In this document: one piece after another, positions 36,943-44,768 of the stretch | Position numbering within the stretch: the first letter of the stretch is position 1 | How the letters are laid out: each line of letters starts with the position of its first letter | NCBI RefSeq assembly: GCF_003583725.1 | Contig: NZ_QXTF01000005.1 | Coordinates: 1-64,000, forward strand | DNA length: 64,000 bases | Reading direction: 5' to 3' | Source: Sphingomonas edaphi | GTDB lineage: Bacteria; Pseudomonadota; Alphaproteobacteria; Sphingomonadales; Sphingomonadaceae | The notes under the pieces: model-generated | What the model was told of the DNA's origin: nothing | What the model saw: the letters and a program-made list of their open reading frames with translations, nothing else | Database searches by the model: none | Made by a program: the position numbers and the translations under genes

Positions 36943-37101
36943 ATGGAAGACGATTTCACCACCGACCCTCATGCAGAGGTCGAAGAGCTGAGTGCGGAAT
37001 TGAAGATCGGGCTGCGCAACTGCCAGGCGCTGGTTGACGATTATCGTGCCATGCTGTCCGGCGTTGGTGAACCTTCGCCGGACGATCTCGCGTCCCGCTA
37101 A
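36943..37101 (+). CDS. Small acidic protein, 52 residues, unknown function
   Basis: The frame from ATG 36943 to TAA 37101 encodes an acidic, helix-prone small protein beginning MEDDFTTDPHAEVEEL and continuing ELKIGLRNCQALVDDY. It has no signal peptide or membrane segment. Codon choice looks like that of neighbouring genes, and its stop overlaps the convergent phhA stop by 4 bases, the same tight packing seen for real genes here. There is no clear Shine-Dalgarno sequence, and a long palindrome ends just before the start. I recognise no family. Confidence 0.55.
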   Translation: MEDDFTTDPHAEVEELSAELKIGLRNCQALVDDYRAMLSGVGEPSPDDLASR

Positions 37102-37901
37102 AGCCCGCGGCGACCTAGCGAGGCCTGGTTGCTCAAGGCCATCAACGCGTCAAGGTCGACCGATTCCAGCTCCGTTGCGACGCCCTCAAGAGAGTCGGAC
37201 ACGAAGTAAAGCGGCTGGAAACAGTCGTTCCGGTATGGCGTGCCTGCGGCATCGGGCAACGTGAAGCGGGGTCGCGGGACGTCTGCTTCCAATGCGAAAT
37301 GCGCCTCGCCGAAGCTGGACGCCAAACCTGCGCCAAGGATTTTGACCTCGCCGCTCTCGCGGGCAAGACCGAACTCCACCGAGTGCCAGTAAAGGCGGCT
37401 CACCTGCTCGCCATGCCCCGCAGCAATGGCGGACCCGCCAAGTCGTCCCATCGCTTCCATTAGCCGGGCGACATGCCGGTTCGTGAGCATCGGCACATGA
37501 CCGAAAATGTCGTGGAAGCAGTCTGGCTCCTCCAGATAATCGAGGCTGTCGGTGGACCGGATAAAGTTGCCGATCGGGAAGTGGCGATCCGCCAGCATGT
37601 CAAAGAAGGCGTGGTCCGGCACGATGCCCGCTACCGATACCAGCCGCCAGCCCGTCATCGCTTCCAGCCGGTCACTGAGCGCTTCAAGCTCGGGGATTCC
37701 CCCGTCGCCCAGTCCCAGCCCTTCCAGTCCATCAAGGAATGGCCGGACGATCCGGTCACCCAGATAAGGCAGCTGCCGTTTGTACAACCTGTCCCATACG
37801 CGATGGTCGTCGGCCGTGAACCGGGCCCACTCCTGTGGCACTAGCTGCTGGTGCCACGAGGCAGGGGCGCTTCCGGCAATGGGTGGCTGGGGATTGAACA
37901 T
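37098..37901 (-). CDS. phhA: Phenylalanine 4-monooxygenase
   Basis: This enzyme hydroxylates phenylalanine to tyrosine using tetrahydropterin, O2 and a mononuclear iron. The 267-residue length is normal for the bacterial enzyme. The iron ligands are visible: H130 and H135 in FHDIFGHVPM and E176 in YWHSVEFGLA. The ATG at 37901 has AAAGGA seven bases upstream. That ribosome binding site lies directly after an intrinsic terminator, and a Tyr-codon leader ORF precedes the terminator. phhB, the pterin recycling enzyme, lies upstream on the same strand and hppD is divergent. The terminator and leader imply that phhA, but not phhB, is attenuated. Confidence 0.97.
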   Translation of the reverse strand: MFNPQPPIAGSAPASWHQQLVPQEWARFTADDHRVWDRLYKRQLPYLGDRIVRPFLDGLEGLGLGDGGIPELEALSDRLEAMTGWRLVSVAGIVPDHAFFDMLADRHFPIGNFIRSTDSLDYLEEPDCFHDIFGHVPMLTNRHVARLMEAMGRLGGSAIAAGHGEQVSRLYWHSVEFGLARESGEVKILGAGLASSFGEAHFALEADVPRPRFTLPDAAGTPYRNDCFQPLYFVSDSLEGVATELESVDLDALMALSNQASLGRRGL

Positions 37902-37923
37902 CGAACGATCCTTTCGGACAAAG

Positions 37924-37954
37924 AAAAACCCCGCCGAAGCGAGGCTTGGCGGGG
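37924..37954 (-). terminator. Intrinsic terminator in the phhA leader (attenuator 3:4 hairpin)
   Basis: On the minus strand CCCCGCCAAGC pairs with GCTTCGGCGGGG around a short CTC loop, with one bulged base. The stem is followed directly by TTTTTC. The T-run ends 22 bases before the phhA ATG and just before its ribosome binding site. A terminator inside the 5' leader, after a short ORF, is the mark of attenuation rather than of operon end. Confidence 0.88.
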
Positions 37955-37986
37955 CAGTGGTTCCCTAAAGCTGGACGTAACTGGCC

Positions 37987-38076
37987 TCAGCAGGTCCCCA
38001 CCGCGTATCGATAATAGGGGGCCGCAGCCGAACGTAGCGTCGGCGAAACACGAGAAAGGGCGGTTGGGGCAATCAT
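37987..38076 (-). CDS. phhA leader peptide with Tyr-Tyr-Arg-Tyr regulatory codons
   Basis: The ORF starts at ATG 38076, sharing one base with the phhB stop (TAATG), and ends at TGA 37987, giving 29 residues. AGGGGA sits six bases before the ATG, a good ribosome binding site formed by the last phhB codons. The peptide reads MIAPTALSRVSP, then TLRSAAAP, then YYRYAVGTC. The codons TAT TAT CGA TAC put three tyrosines within four codons, just before a segment that can pair with the terminator arm. By analogy with leaders of other amino acid operons, ribosomes stalling here would report scarce tyrosyl-tRNA. It is too short for routine gene calling. Confidence 0.82.
   Translation of the reverse strand: MIAPTALSRVSPTLRSAAAPYYRYAVGTC
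37996..38023 (-). promoter_or_regulatory. Attenuator pairing segments 1 and 2 within the phhA leader
   Basis: Segment 1, GGCCCCC (38017-38023), lies just before the Tyr codons. Segment 2, GGTGGGG (37996-38002), lies just after them. Segment 2 can pair with segment 1, with a bulge, or with CCCCGCC, the 5' arm of the terminator (GGTGGGG to CCCCGCC, one G-U pair). A ribosome stalled on the Tyr codons covers segment 1 and frees segment 2 to break the terminator. A ribosome at the leader stop covers segment 2 and lets the terminator form. The pairings are read by eye, not computed. Confidence 0.7.
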
Positions 38077-38366
38077 TACGCTTCCCCTATTCCACCCGCC
38101 GCCTGAACGCCAGATGGCCGCGCCAGCCGGTCGATGACCTCGGCTAGCGCCGTATCGCGACCGGTGACCCCGTCAGCGTCATGCGTGGTCAGCCGGAAAT
38201 GGAGGCGATTCCAGGCGCTGGTGAATTCCGGGTGATGGTCGGCTTTCTCAGCATGGAGCGCGACGCGCGTGAGAAAGGCGAACGCTTCGGAAAAATCCTT
38301 GAAACGGAACGATTTTTCGATCGCCTTGCCGTCGTCGCTGGTCGTCCAGCCGTCGGGAATGTCCAT
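38076..38366 (-). CDS. phhB: 4a-hydroxytetrahydrobiopterin dehydratase (pterin-4a-carbinolamine dehydratase)
   Basis: The 96-residue protein dehydrates the carbinolamine formed by PhhA so that the pterin cofactor can be reduced again. The conserved core HAEKADHHPEF and the later TTHDADGVTGRD are present, and the length is normal. The stop codon TAA overlaps the leader ATG by one base, and its last codons provide the leader's ribosome binding site. phhB is thus upstream of the attenuator and escapes that control. It is divergent from hppD, with 68 bases between the starts. Confidence 0.95.
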   Translation of the reverse strand: MDIPDGWTTSDDGKAIEKSFRFKDFSEAFAFLTRVALHAEKADHHPEFTSAWNRLHFRLTTHDADGVTGRDTALAEVIDRLARPSGVQAAGGIGEA

Positions 38367-38434
38367 CCCGGCGTCCTACGCCTTGCAATGGCGAGGCGGC
38401 AAGCGCAGATGGGCGGCGCAAAGGAGACATAACC

Positions 38435-39529
38435 ATGGCCACCGCCGCCCCTTCCATCGAGCTCGGCCCGTTGGGCCTCGAGAATCCGATGGGCACCGAC
38501 GGTTTCGAATTCGTCGAATATGCCGCGCCCGATCCAGAGCTTCTGCGCTCGCTTTTCGCCAAGATGGGCTTCCCGGCCGTCGCGAAGCACAAGCGGAAGG
38601 ACGTCACCCTTCATCGCCAAGGCGACATCAACTTCATCATCAACGCGGAAAAAGACAGCTTTGCCGAGCAGTTCGCCAAGGATCATGGTCCGTGCGCCTG
38701 CGCGATGGCCTTCCGGGTGAAGGACGCCAGGGCCGCCCATGCCCGCGCGCTCGAACTCGGCGCAACCGACGTGAAAGGAGATGTCGCGGAAGGCGAGCTC
38801 GACATTCCGGCGATCGAGGGCATCGGCGGCTCCCGCCTCTATTTCGTAGACCGCTACGGTCACAAGGGCACCATCTACGATGTCGATTTCGACTTTCTGC
38901 CCGATGCGAATGAACAGGAGGCAAGCCACGCCAGCCACCTCACCTATCTCGATCACCTGACCCACAACGTGAATCGCGGGCGGATGAGCTTCTGGGCCGA
39001 GTTTTATGAGCGTCTCTTCAACTTCAAGGAAATCCGCTACTTCGACATCGAAGGAAAGGTCACCGGCCTCTTCTCCAAGGCAATGACGTCGCCCTGCGGC
39101 AAGATCCGGATTCCCTTAAACGAGAGTCAAGACGACAAAAGTCAGATCGAGGAATTCCTGCGCGAATATAAGGGCGAAGGCATCCAGCACATCGCGCTCG
39201 GCAGTGACGACATCTACAAGACGGTCGATATCCTGCGTGATCGTGGCATTCCGTTCCAGGACACGCCCGACACTTATTACGAACTGGTCGACGAGCGGGT
39301 GAAGGGCCATGGCGAGCCGACCGCCGAACTCGAAAAGCGCCGCATCCTGATCGACGGTGCGCCTACCGAGGGTCAAGGCCTGCTGCTGCAGATTTTCACC
39401 CAGAACGTGATCGGCCCGATCTTCTTCGAAATCATCCAGCGCAAGGGCAACGAAGGATTCGGCGAAGGCAATTTCAAGGCGCTGTTCGAAAGCATCGAGC
39501 TCGACCAGATGCGTCGAGGGGTCATTTGA
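38435..39529 (+). CDS. hppD: 4-hydroxyphenylpyruvate dioxygenase
   Basis: This non-heme iron enzyme converts 4-hydroxyphenylpyruvate to homogentisate, the committed step of tyrosine breakdown. The 364-residue length is normal with two VOC-type halves. The iron ligands are H174 (YLDHLTHNV), H252 (GIQHIALGSDD) and E332 (FFEIIQRKG). AAAGGAGA precedes the ATG. It is divergent from phhB; homogentisate dioxygenase is not in the window. Confidence 0.97.
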   Translation: MATAAPSIELGPLGLENPMGTDGFEFVEYAAPDPELLRSLFAKMGFPAVAKHKRKDVTLHRQGDINFIINAEKDSFAEQFAKDHGPCACAMAFRVKDARAAHARALELGATDVKGDVAEGELDIPAIEGIGGSRLYFVDRYGHKGTIYDVDFDFLPDANEQEASHASHLTYLDHLTHNVNRGRMSFWAEFYERLFNFKEIRYFDIEGKVTGLFSKAMTSPCGKIRIPLNESQDDKSQIEEFLREYKGEGIQHIALGSDDIYKTVDILRDRGIPFQDTPDTYYELVDERVKGHGEPTAELEKRRILIDGAPTEGQGLLLQIFTQNVIGPIFFEIIQRKGNEGFGEGNFKALFESIELDQMRRGVI

Positions 39530-39665
39530 GCATCGCCGAGTGCAAGCGGAACGGAGCAAAGCGAGTGCAGCTTGTTCGAGAGAGGACGCACCGCGAACGG
39601 CCTGCGCGCGTCGCGAGACAGGACCGACGGCGCGACTTCTCTTCGGGCCGGAGTAGGGTTGCCGA

Positions 39666-40868
39666 ATGACCGACGCCTTCATCTGCGACGCTATCCGGAC
39701 GCCCATCGGCCGCTACGCCGGGGCGCTGAAAGACGTCCGGCCGGACGATCTCGCTGCCATCCCGCTGCGCGCCCTGAAAGAGCGCAATCCTGGCGTGGAC
39801 TGGGCGGCGCTCGACGATGTCATCCTCGGTTGTGCCAACCAGGCGGGAGAGGATAATCGCAACGTGGCCCGTATGGCGGCGCTGCTCGCGGGCCTCGGCG
39901 ACACCGCGCCTGGAACCACAGTCAATCGCCTGTGCGGATCGGGTCTCGACGCGGTCGCAATGGCTGCACGCGCGATCAAGGCAGGCGAAGCCAATTTGAT
40001 GATCGCCGGGGGCGTCGAAAGCATGACCCGCGCGCCGTTCGTTATGCCCAAGGCGGAAAGTGCCTTTGGCCGCGCCAATGCCATCTATGACACGACCATC
40101 GGCTGGCGCTTCGTCAACAAGCAGCTCAAGGCCGAGTTCGGCATCGATTCCATGCCCGAAACGGCCGAAAACGTTGCCGACGAGTTCCAAATCAGCCGCG
40201 ACGACCAGGACCGCTTCGCCGCCGAGAGCCAGCGCCGCGCCGCCGCTGCCCAAGCCAATGGCCGCCTTGCTGCCGAAATCGTCCCGGTGATGATTCCGCA
40301 ACGCAAGGGCGATCCGGTGGTCGTCGACCGTGACGAGCATCCGCGCGAAACCAGCGTCGACAAGCTCGCAGCGCTGAAGCCCATCGTCCGCGAGGGCGGG
40401 TCGATCACCGCTGGCAACGCCAGCGGCGTCAACGACGGCGCTGCCGCGCTGATCATCGCGTCGCGCAAAGCCATCGAACGCTATGGCCTCACGCCTCGCG
40501 CTAAAGTCCTCGGAGCCGCGGTAGCGGGTGTCCCGCCGCGCATCATGGGCATTGGCCCGGCCCCGGCCAGCCTCAAGCTGCTGGAGCGGCTCGGACTCAC
40601 TATCGGTGACATCGACATCGTCGAACTGAATGAAGCCTTTGCCGCGCAGGGTCTGGCCGTCATGCGCCAGCTCGGACTTGCCGACGACGCCAGCCATGTA
40701 AATCCGAACGGGGGCGCGATCGCCCTCGGCCATCCGCTCGGGATGTCTGGCGCACGCCTCGCCCTGACCGCGACCGAGGAACTGCAGCGCAGCGGATCGA
40801 ACCGAGCGATCGCCACCATGTGCATTGGGGTCGGCCAGGGGATCGCGCTGGCGCTGGAGCGGGTGTAA
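39666..40868 (+). CDS. paaJ: 3-oxoadipyl-CoA thiolase (PaaJ/PcaF type)
   Basis: The 400-residue thiolase has the nucleophile C90 in NRLCGSGLDAV, His in ALGHPLGMSG and the second Cys in TMCIGVGQG. The N-terminus (FICDAIRTPIGRYAGAL) and the 400-residue length fit beta-ketoadipyl-CoA thiolases, which release acetyl-CoA and succinyl-CoA. They act in the phenylacetate and protocatechuate pathways. The stop overlaps the paaD ATG by one base (TAATG), which favours the phenylacetate role (PaaJ) over PcaF. Confidence 0.9.
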   Translation: MTDAFICDAIRTPIGRYAGALKDVRPDDLAAIPLRALKERNPGVDWAALDDVILGCANQAGEDNRNVARMAALLAGLGDTAPGTTVNRLCGSGLDAVAMAARAIKAGEANLMIAGGVESMTRAPFVMPKAESAFGRANAIYDTTIGWRFVNKQLKAEFGIDSMPETAENVADEFQISRDDQDRFAAESQRRAAAAQANGRLAAEIVPVMIPQRKGDPVVVDRDEHPRETSVDKLAALKPIVREGGSITAGNASGVNDGAAALIIASRKAIERYGLTPRAKVLGAAVAGVPPRIMGIGPAPASLKLLERLGLTIGDIDIVELNEAFAAQGLAVMRQLGLADDASHVNPNGGAIALGHPLGMSGARLALTATEELQRSGSNRAIATMCIGVGQGIALALERV

Positions 40869-41305
40869 TGGATCCGGCCGCCATCTGGTCCGTGCTGGAA
40901 GGCGTTCCCGATCCCGAAATCCCGGCACTATCGATCGTCGACCTTGGCATCGTCCGCGCCGTCCACGACGGCAAGGTCGTGATTACCCCAACCTACTCCG
41001 GCTGCCCCGCGACGCAGGTGATCGAACAATCGATCCGCGAAGCGCTTAACGCGTCGGGCTTTAGCACGGTCGCTATCGAAACGGTCTTGTCGCCGCCCTG
41101 GACGACCGACTGGATCAGCCAGGTCGGCCGCGAGAAGCTTGCCGCCTACGGTATCGCGCCGCCCGACCCGGCAAAGACCGCCACCTGTCCTCGCTGCGGA
41201 TCAGCCAATACAGAAGAAATTAGCCGCTTCGGTTCCACGCCGTGCAAAGCCCAGTGGCGTTGCCGCGACTGCTTGGAACCCTTTGACCGCTTCAAGTGCC
41301 ACTAG
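40868..41305 (+). CDS. paaD: Phenylacetyl-CoA epoxidase-associated protein PaaD
   Basis: The 145-residue protein has an N-terminal DUF59/MIP18 domain ([18 protein letters not shown], then [10 protein letters not shown]) and a C-terminal zinc-ribbon. The ribbon cysteines are in [18 protein letters not shown] and FKCH. PaaD is needed for activity of the PaaABCE epoxidase, probably in iron or cluster maturation. The ATG at 40868 overlaps the thiolase stop. The epoxidase genes paaABC and paaE are not in the window, so this pair is separated from its usual operon. It converges on aroC with a 4-base overlap. Confidence 0.9.
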   Translation: MDPAAIWSVLEGVPDPEIPALSIVDLGIVRAVHDGKVVITPTYSGCPATQVIEQSIREALNASGFSTVAIETVLSPPWTTDWISQVGREKLAAYGIAPPDPAKTATCPRCGSANTEEISRFGSTPCKAQWRCRDCLEPFDRFKCH

Positions 41306-42216
41306 CCGCACTGGCCACGGTGCAGCAGCTTTTGGTCGGCCAGGACCAGCGCCACCATCGCCTCGACCACCGGCGCCCCGCGAATTCCTACACAGGGGTC
41401 ATGCCGACCGCCGATTCCAATGCTCGAGGTTGGTTTGAAGGCCAGACGGATCACGATCGGCTGTCCGGTCGAAATCCCCCCATCGATGCCACTTGTGCGC
41501 GTAGCATCCAGGCTTTCTTTCCCCCTTGCGCGGCCCGCCGCAAAGCCCTCGCCGATCTCCACGCCCTTGACCGCGTTGATCCCCATGCATGCCCCGGCCA
41601 GCTCGGCGTCTAGCTTGGCATAGACCGGGGCTCCCCATCCGGCGGGCACACCCGTCGCCACGCATTCGATGACCGCGCCAAGGCTGTCGCTATGGGCCCG
41701 CGCCTGATCGAGCATCGCCGCCCAGCGCGCTTCGTCGGCCTCTCCACCGATTTCTACGACGCGCGCCGTAATTTCGACTTCAGGGATCACCAGCCGCGCA
41801 ACCGACCCGCCTGCGACCCGCATTGCCGTCTCCCGCGCCGATGCACGGCCACCGCCTCGCGGATCGCGAAAGCCATATTTTGTATCGTAAGTAAAATCGG
41901 CATGCCCCAGCCGATGCGGCGCATCCTTCGGGTAATCTGCGCTGCGAGCATCGACATTGTCGATCATCATCGCGATCGGCGTACCGGTTGTCCGGCCATC
42001 ATACACGCCCGACAGGATTCGAACGCGGTCTGGCTCTTGCCGAGGCGAGACCATCGTCGAAGTGCCCGGCCGCCGAAGGTCCAGCAACCGCTGCACCTGG
42101 GCATCATCCAGCGTCAGACCCGGAGGACAACCATCGACCACGCAGCCGATTGCCGGCCCATGGCTTTCGCCCCAAGTCGTCAGCCGAAAAAGGTGTCCGA
42201 AGCTGTTGATGCTCAT
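41302..42216 (-). CDS. aroC: Chorismate synthase, compact form
   Basis: The enzyme converts EPSP to chorismate with reduced FMN. Family motifs are clear: WGESHG at the N-terminus, [18 protein letters not shown] with [33 protein letters not shown] and [10 protein letters not shown]. At 304 residues it is about 50 shorter than the usual 350-365. Compared with E. coli AroC, the SNHAGGILGGISSG loop is reduced to [11 protein letters not shown], the loop before RHDPC is missing, and a middle insertion is absent. The frame is intact, so this is a compact enzyme rather than a broken gene. ATG 42216 overlaps the aroA stop by 4 bases. Confidence 0.9.
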   Translation of the reverse strand: MSINSFGHLFRLTTWGESHGPAIGCVVDGCPPGLTLDDAQVQRLLDLRRPGTSTMVSPRQEPDRVRILSGVYDGRTTGTPIAMMIDNVDARSADYPKDAPHRLGHADFTYDTKYGFRDPRGGGRASARETAMRVAGGSVARLVIPEVEITARVVEIGGEADEARWAAMLDQARAHSDSLGAVIECVATGVPAGWGAPVYAKLDAELAGACMGINAVKGVEIGEGFAAGRARGKESLDATRTSGIDGGISTGQPIVIRLAFKPTSSIGIGGRHDPCVGIRGAPVVEAMVALVLADQKLLHRGQCG

Positions 42217-43508
42217 TCGATATCAGCCCCGATGCCGCGCATCGTATCAGTGAAGTCCGGAAAACTGGTGGCGATCATCGCCGCCTCGTCAACCTCCACC
42301 GGATTGCTCGCACCAAGCCCGAGCATGAGGAAGGCCATCGCAATCCGGTGATCGCCGTGCGTCGTAATGCGCGCGCCGCCCCGCGCGCGGCCGCGACCGA
42401 AAATGCGTAGAGCGTCCCCATCGGCAAGAGCCACCACGCCGCAGGCAGTCAGCCCGGCCACAATCCTACCAAGCCGATCGCTTTCTTTCACTCGAAGTTC
42501 CGACAGGCCCTCGATGACGCTTTCCCCGTCCGCGAAGGCGCAGGCAACCGACAGCGCAGGGATCTCGTCGATCATGGCCGAGATGCGGTCGGCGCGGACG
42601 TGGCACGCGCGAAGCGGCGCGTAGCGCAGCCGGATGTCTGCGACGATCTCGCCCGACTGGATCCGCTCGTTGGACAATTCGATATCCGCACCCATGGACT
42701 CCAGCGTTTCGTACAGCCCGGTCCGCAGCGGATTGACGAGCATCCCCCTCACCAACACGTCCGACCCAGGAGCAATGGCCGCCGCGACGAGCGGGAAGGC
42801 GGCGGATGAGGGATCGGCGCCTATGGTCAGATCGCAACCGAGAAGACGCCTTTGATTACCAAGGGTAATGACCCAGCCGCCGGGCGTGTCGTCGACGCTG
42901 ACCGGGCAACCGAAGGCCGCCAGCATGATTTCGGTATGGTCCCGGCTCGGCACCGGCTCGACGATGCGAACCGGAGCATTGGTCGACAGTCCGGCGATCA
43001 AGACCGCTGACTTCACCTGCGCCGATGGCGGGACGTTGCGATGCTCGATACCGCCCAGCCGCCCGCCATGAACGCTTAGCGGCAGCCGGTCGCCGCCATC
43101 GATGCGCGCCCCCATTTGCACCAGCGGTCCGGTCAAGCGGGCCATCGGCCGCGACGACAAGGAAGAATCGCCGGTGACGGTCGCGGAGACACCCGGCATG
43201 CTGGAAAGTGCACCGATTAGCAGACGTGCCGACGTGCCGCTATTGCCGCAGTCAACAGCATCGGCTGGCGTCGACCATTGACCACCGTTCACGACCCATT
43301 CGCCTTTCCCGCACTTTTCAATCTGTACGCCCAAGGCCCGCAGGGCGGCTATTGTGGATAGGACGTCGCTGCTTTCCAGGAGGCCGCGAATCCGGGTTTT
43401 CCCGTCTGCAATCGCACCCAGGATTAGAGCGCGATGGGAACAACTTTTGTCGCCGGGGATCGATACCTCGCCGGTCAGGGCACGACACGGTCTCGCAACA
43501 AGGTTCAA
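42213..43508 (-). CDS. aroA: 3-phosphoshikimate 1-carboxyvinyltransferase (EPSP synthase)
   Basis: The 431-residue enzyme joins shikimate-3-phosphate and PEP. Motifs include [44 protein letters not shown] and [10 protein letters not shown]. The [10 protein letters not shown] form resembles class II enzymes. The start is most likely TTG at 43508, which overlaps the DAHP synthase stop as TTGA; the open frame upstream of it lies within that gene and reads as unrelated basic sequence. aroC follows with an ATGA overlap, so three shikimate genes are translated in a chain. Confidence 0.94.
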   Translation of the reverse strand: MNLVARPCRALTGEVSIPGDKSCSHRALILGAIADGKTRIRGLLESSDVLSTIAALRALGVQIEKCGKGEWVVNGGQWSTPADAVDCGNSGTSARLLIGALSSMPGVSATVTGDSSLSSRPMARLTGPLVQMGARIDGGDRLPLSVHGGRLGGIEHRNVPPSAQVKSAVLIAGLSTNAPVRIVEPVPSRDHTEIMLAAFGCPVSVDDTPGGWVITLGNQRRLLGCDLTIGADPSSAAFPLVAAAIAPGSDVLVRGMLVNPLRTGLYETLESMGADIELSNERIQSGEIVADIRLRYAPLRACHVRADRISAMIDEIPALSVACAFADGESVIEGLSELRVKESDRLGRIVAGLTACGVVALADGDALRIFGRGRARGGARITTHGDHRIAMAFLMLGLGASNPVEVDEAAMIATSFPDFTDTMRGIGADIE

Positions 43509-44698
43509 GCAAGCAGTTCCGCGACATGGGCGGCCAAGTCGACGGCCTGCCGTGCATTGAGTCTTGGATCGCAGGCAGTCAGCCAGTTTTTTTCCAGCTC
43601 GTCGATCGACGCCGGTCCCCGCCCGCCGATGCACTCGGTTACGTCAAGTGCGCTCATTTCCAAGTGGATGCCGGCGCCGTGGATGCACTCTGCGCGGGTA
43701 ATTGCGAAAAAGGCGTCAATCTCGGCCAGGATGTCAGGTAGTCGCCGGACCTTACGCTTGCCGCTTATCGACGTGTTCCCGTGCATCGGATCGATGGTCC
43801 AGACAACCGACCGGCCCTCGCGCTGCAAGGCCCGCAGCAAAGGCGGCAGCGCATCCGCAATTTGCCGTGCGCCGAACCGCCCAATCATCACCAGCTTACC
43901 GGGTCGGTTGCGCGGGTCGAGGCGATCGACCAACCGCACTAGCTCGTCGCCGCCGAGATCCGGACCACATTTCACGCCAACTACATTCTCGATACCGCGA
44001 AGATGTTCGACATGGGCGCCGTCAACCTGCCGCGTCCGGTCGCCAAGCCACAGCATATGACCTGACGTCGCCCACCAGCGCCCCGATGGATCGCGCCGTG
44101 TCAGCGCCTCTTCATACGGGAGCAGCAGCGCTTCGTGGCTCGTATAAATTGGCGAGGCTGCATCCCGCATAGCCGCTAGGCTGGCCGCCGTTCCGACCGA
44201 CTGCATGTGCGCCCTGATCATCCGGCCCGGGTCGGCGCGGCGTGCAGTGGCATCGAAGGTAATCCCGTTGACGATGTCGCCGCGATAGGCAGGGAGCACC
44301 ACGCCGTCATGCTCTTCGGTAGACGCGCTGCGCGGCTTCGCAAACTGGCCGGCGATCCTCGCCACCTCAATTAGCGGCCCGCCGATCGCGGGCGACAAGA
44401 CCTCAGCCATGGCGTCGAAAAGTCCAGTGATCCCGGCAACCTGCTCGGCAACCGGATCATCAAAGCTCTCCGCACAATCTCCGCCTTGCAGCAAGAAGCC
44501 GCTGCCCCCGGCCAGACCGGCCATCCGGTCGCGCAGACGCCCGCAATCCTCGCTGGAGACGACTGGCGCCGCGCCCGACAGTCGCGCTTCGACACTTCGA
44601 ACTACGAACTCATCGGCATAGGGCGGCATCTGGCGCACCGGCCGGGTTCGCCAGCTCGCAGGAAACCAGCCATCGTTGGAGACCAAGGTCGCGCTCAT
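43505..44698 (-). CDS. DAHP synthase, class II, short form
   Basis: The enzyme condenses PEP and erythrose-4-phosphate, the first step of the shikimate pathway. Class II motifs are present: LQGGDCAESF, GQFAKPRS, YRGDIVNG, TIDPMHGNT and VTECIGG. At about 397 residues it is close to PhzC-type short enzymes and lacks the longer N-terminal and internal regulatory parts of plant and mycobacterial forms (about 460). It may therefore be weakly feedback-regulated; that is inference. ATG 44698 (MSATLVSNDGWFPASW) is chosen because family similarity begins there. It heads the operon with aroA and aroC. Confidence 0.92.
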   Translation of the reverse strand: MSATLVSNDGWFPASWRTRPVRQMPPYADEFVVRSVEARLSGAAPVVSSEDCGRLRDRMAGLAGGSGFLLQGGDCAESFDDPVAEQVAGITGLFDAMAEVLSPAIGGPLIEVARIAGQFAKPRSASTEEHDGVVLPAYRGDIVNGITFDATARRADPGRMIRAHMQSVGTAASLAAMRDAASPIYTSHEALLLPYEEALTRRDPSGRWWATSGHMLWLGDRTRQVDGAHVEHLRGIENVVGVKCGPDLGGDELVRLVDRLDPRNRPGKLVMIGRFGARQIADALPPLLRALQREGRSVVWTIDPMHGNTSISGKRKVRRLPDILAEIDAFFAITRAECIHGAGIHLEMSALDVTECIGGRGPASIDELEKNWLTACDPRLNARQAVDLAAHVAELLA

Positions 44699-44768
44699 CG
44701 GTTGGCGCTCTAGCGTAACCTGCCAAGCTTGGGGAGAGCGCGTGGGCGTTAACGCAGCGCTTGACCGG

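Noticed and set aside
37924-37954. The hairpin before phhA considered as a plain phhB terminator
   Set aside because: A plain terminator would not need the translated leader with Tyr codons, the competing pairing segment, or a position directly against the phhA ribosome binding site. It remains the main alternative if the leader is not conserved.
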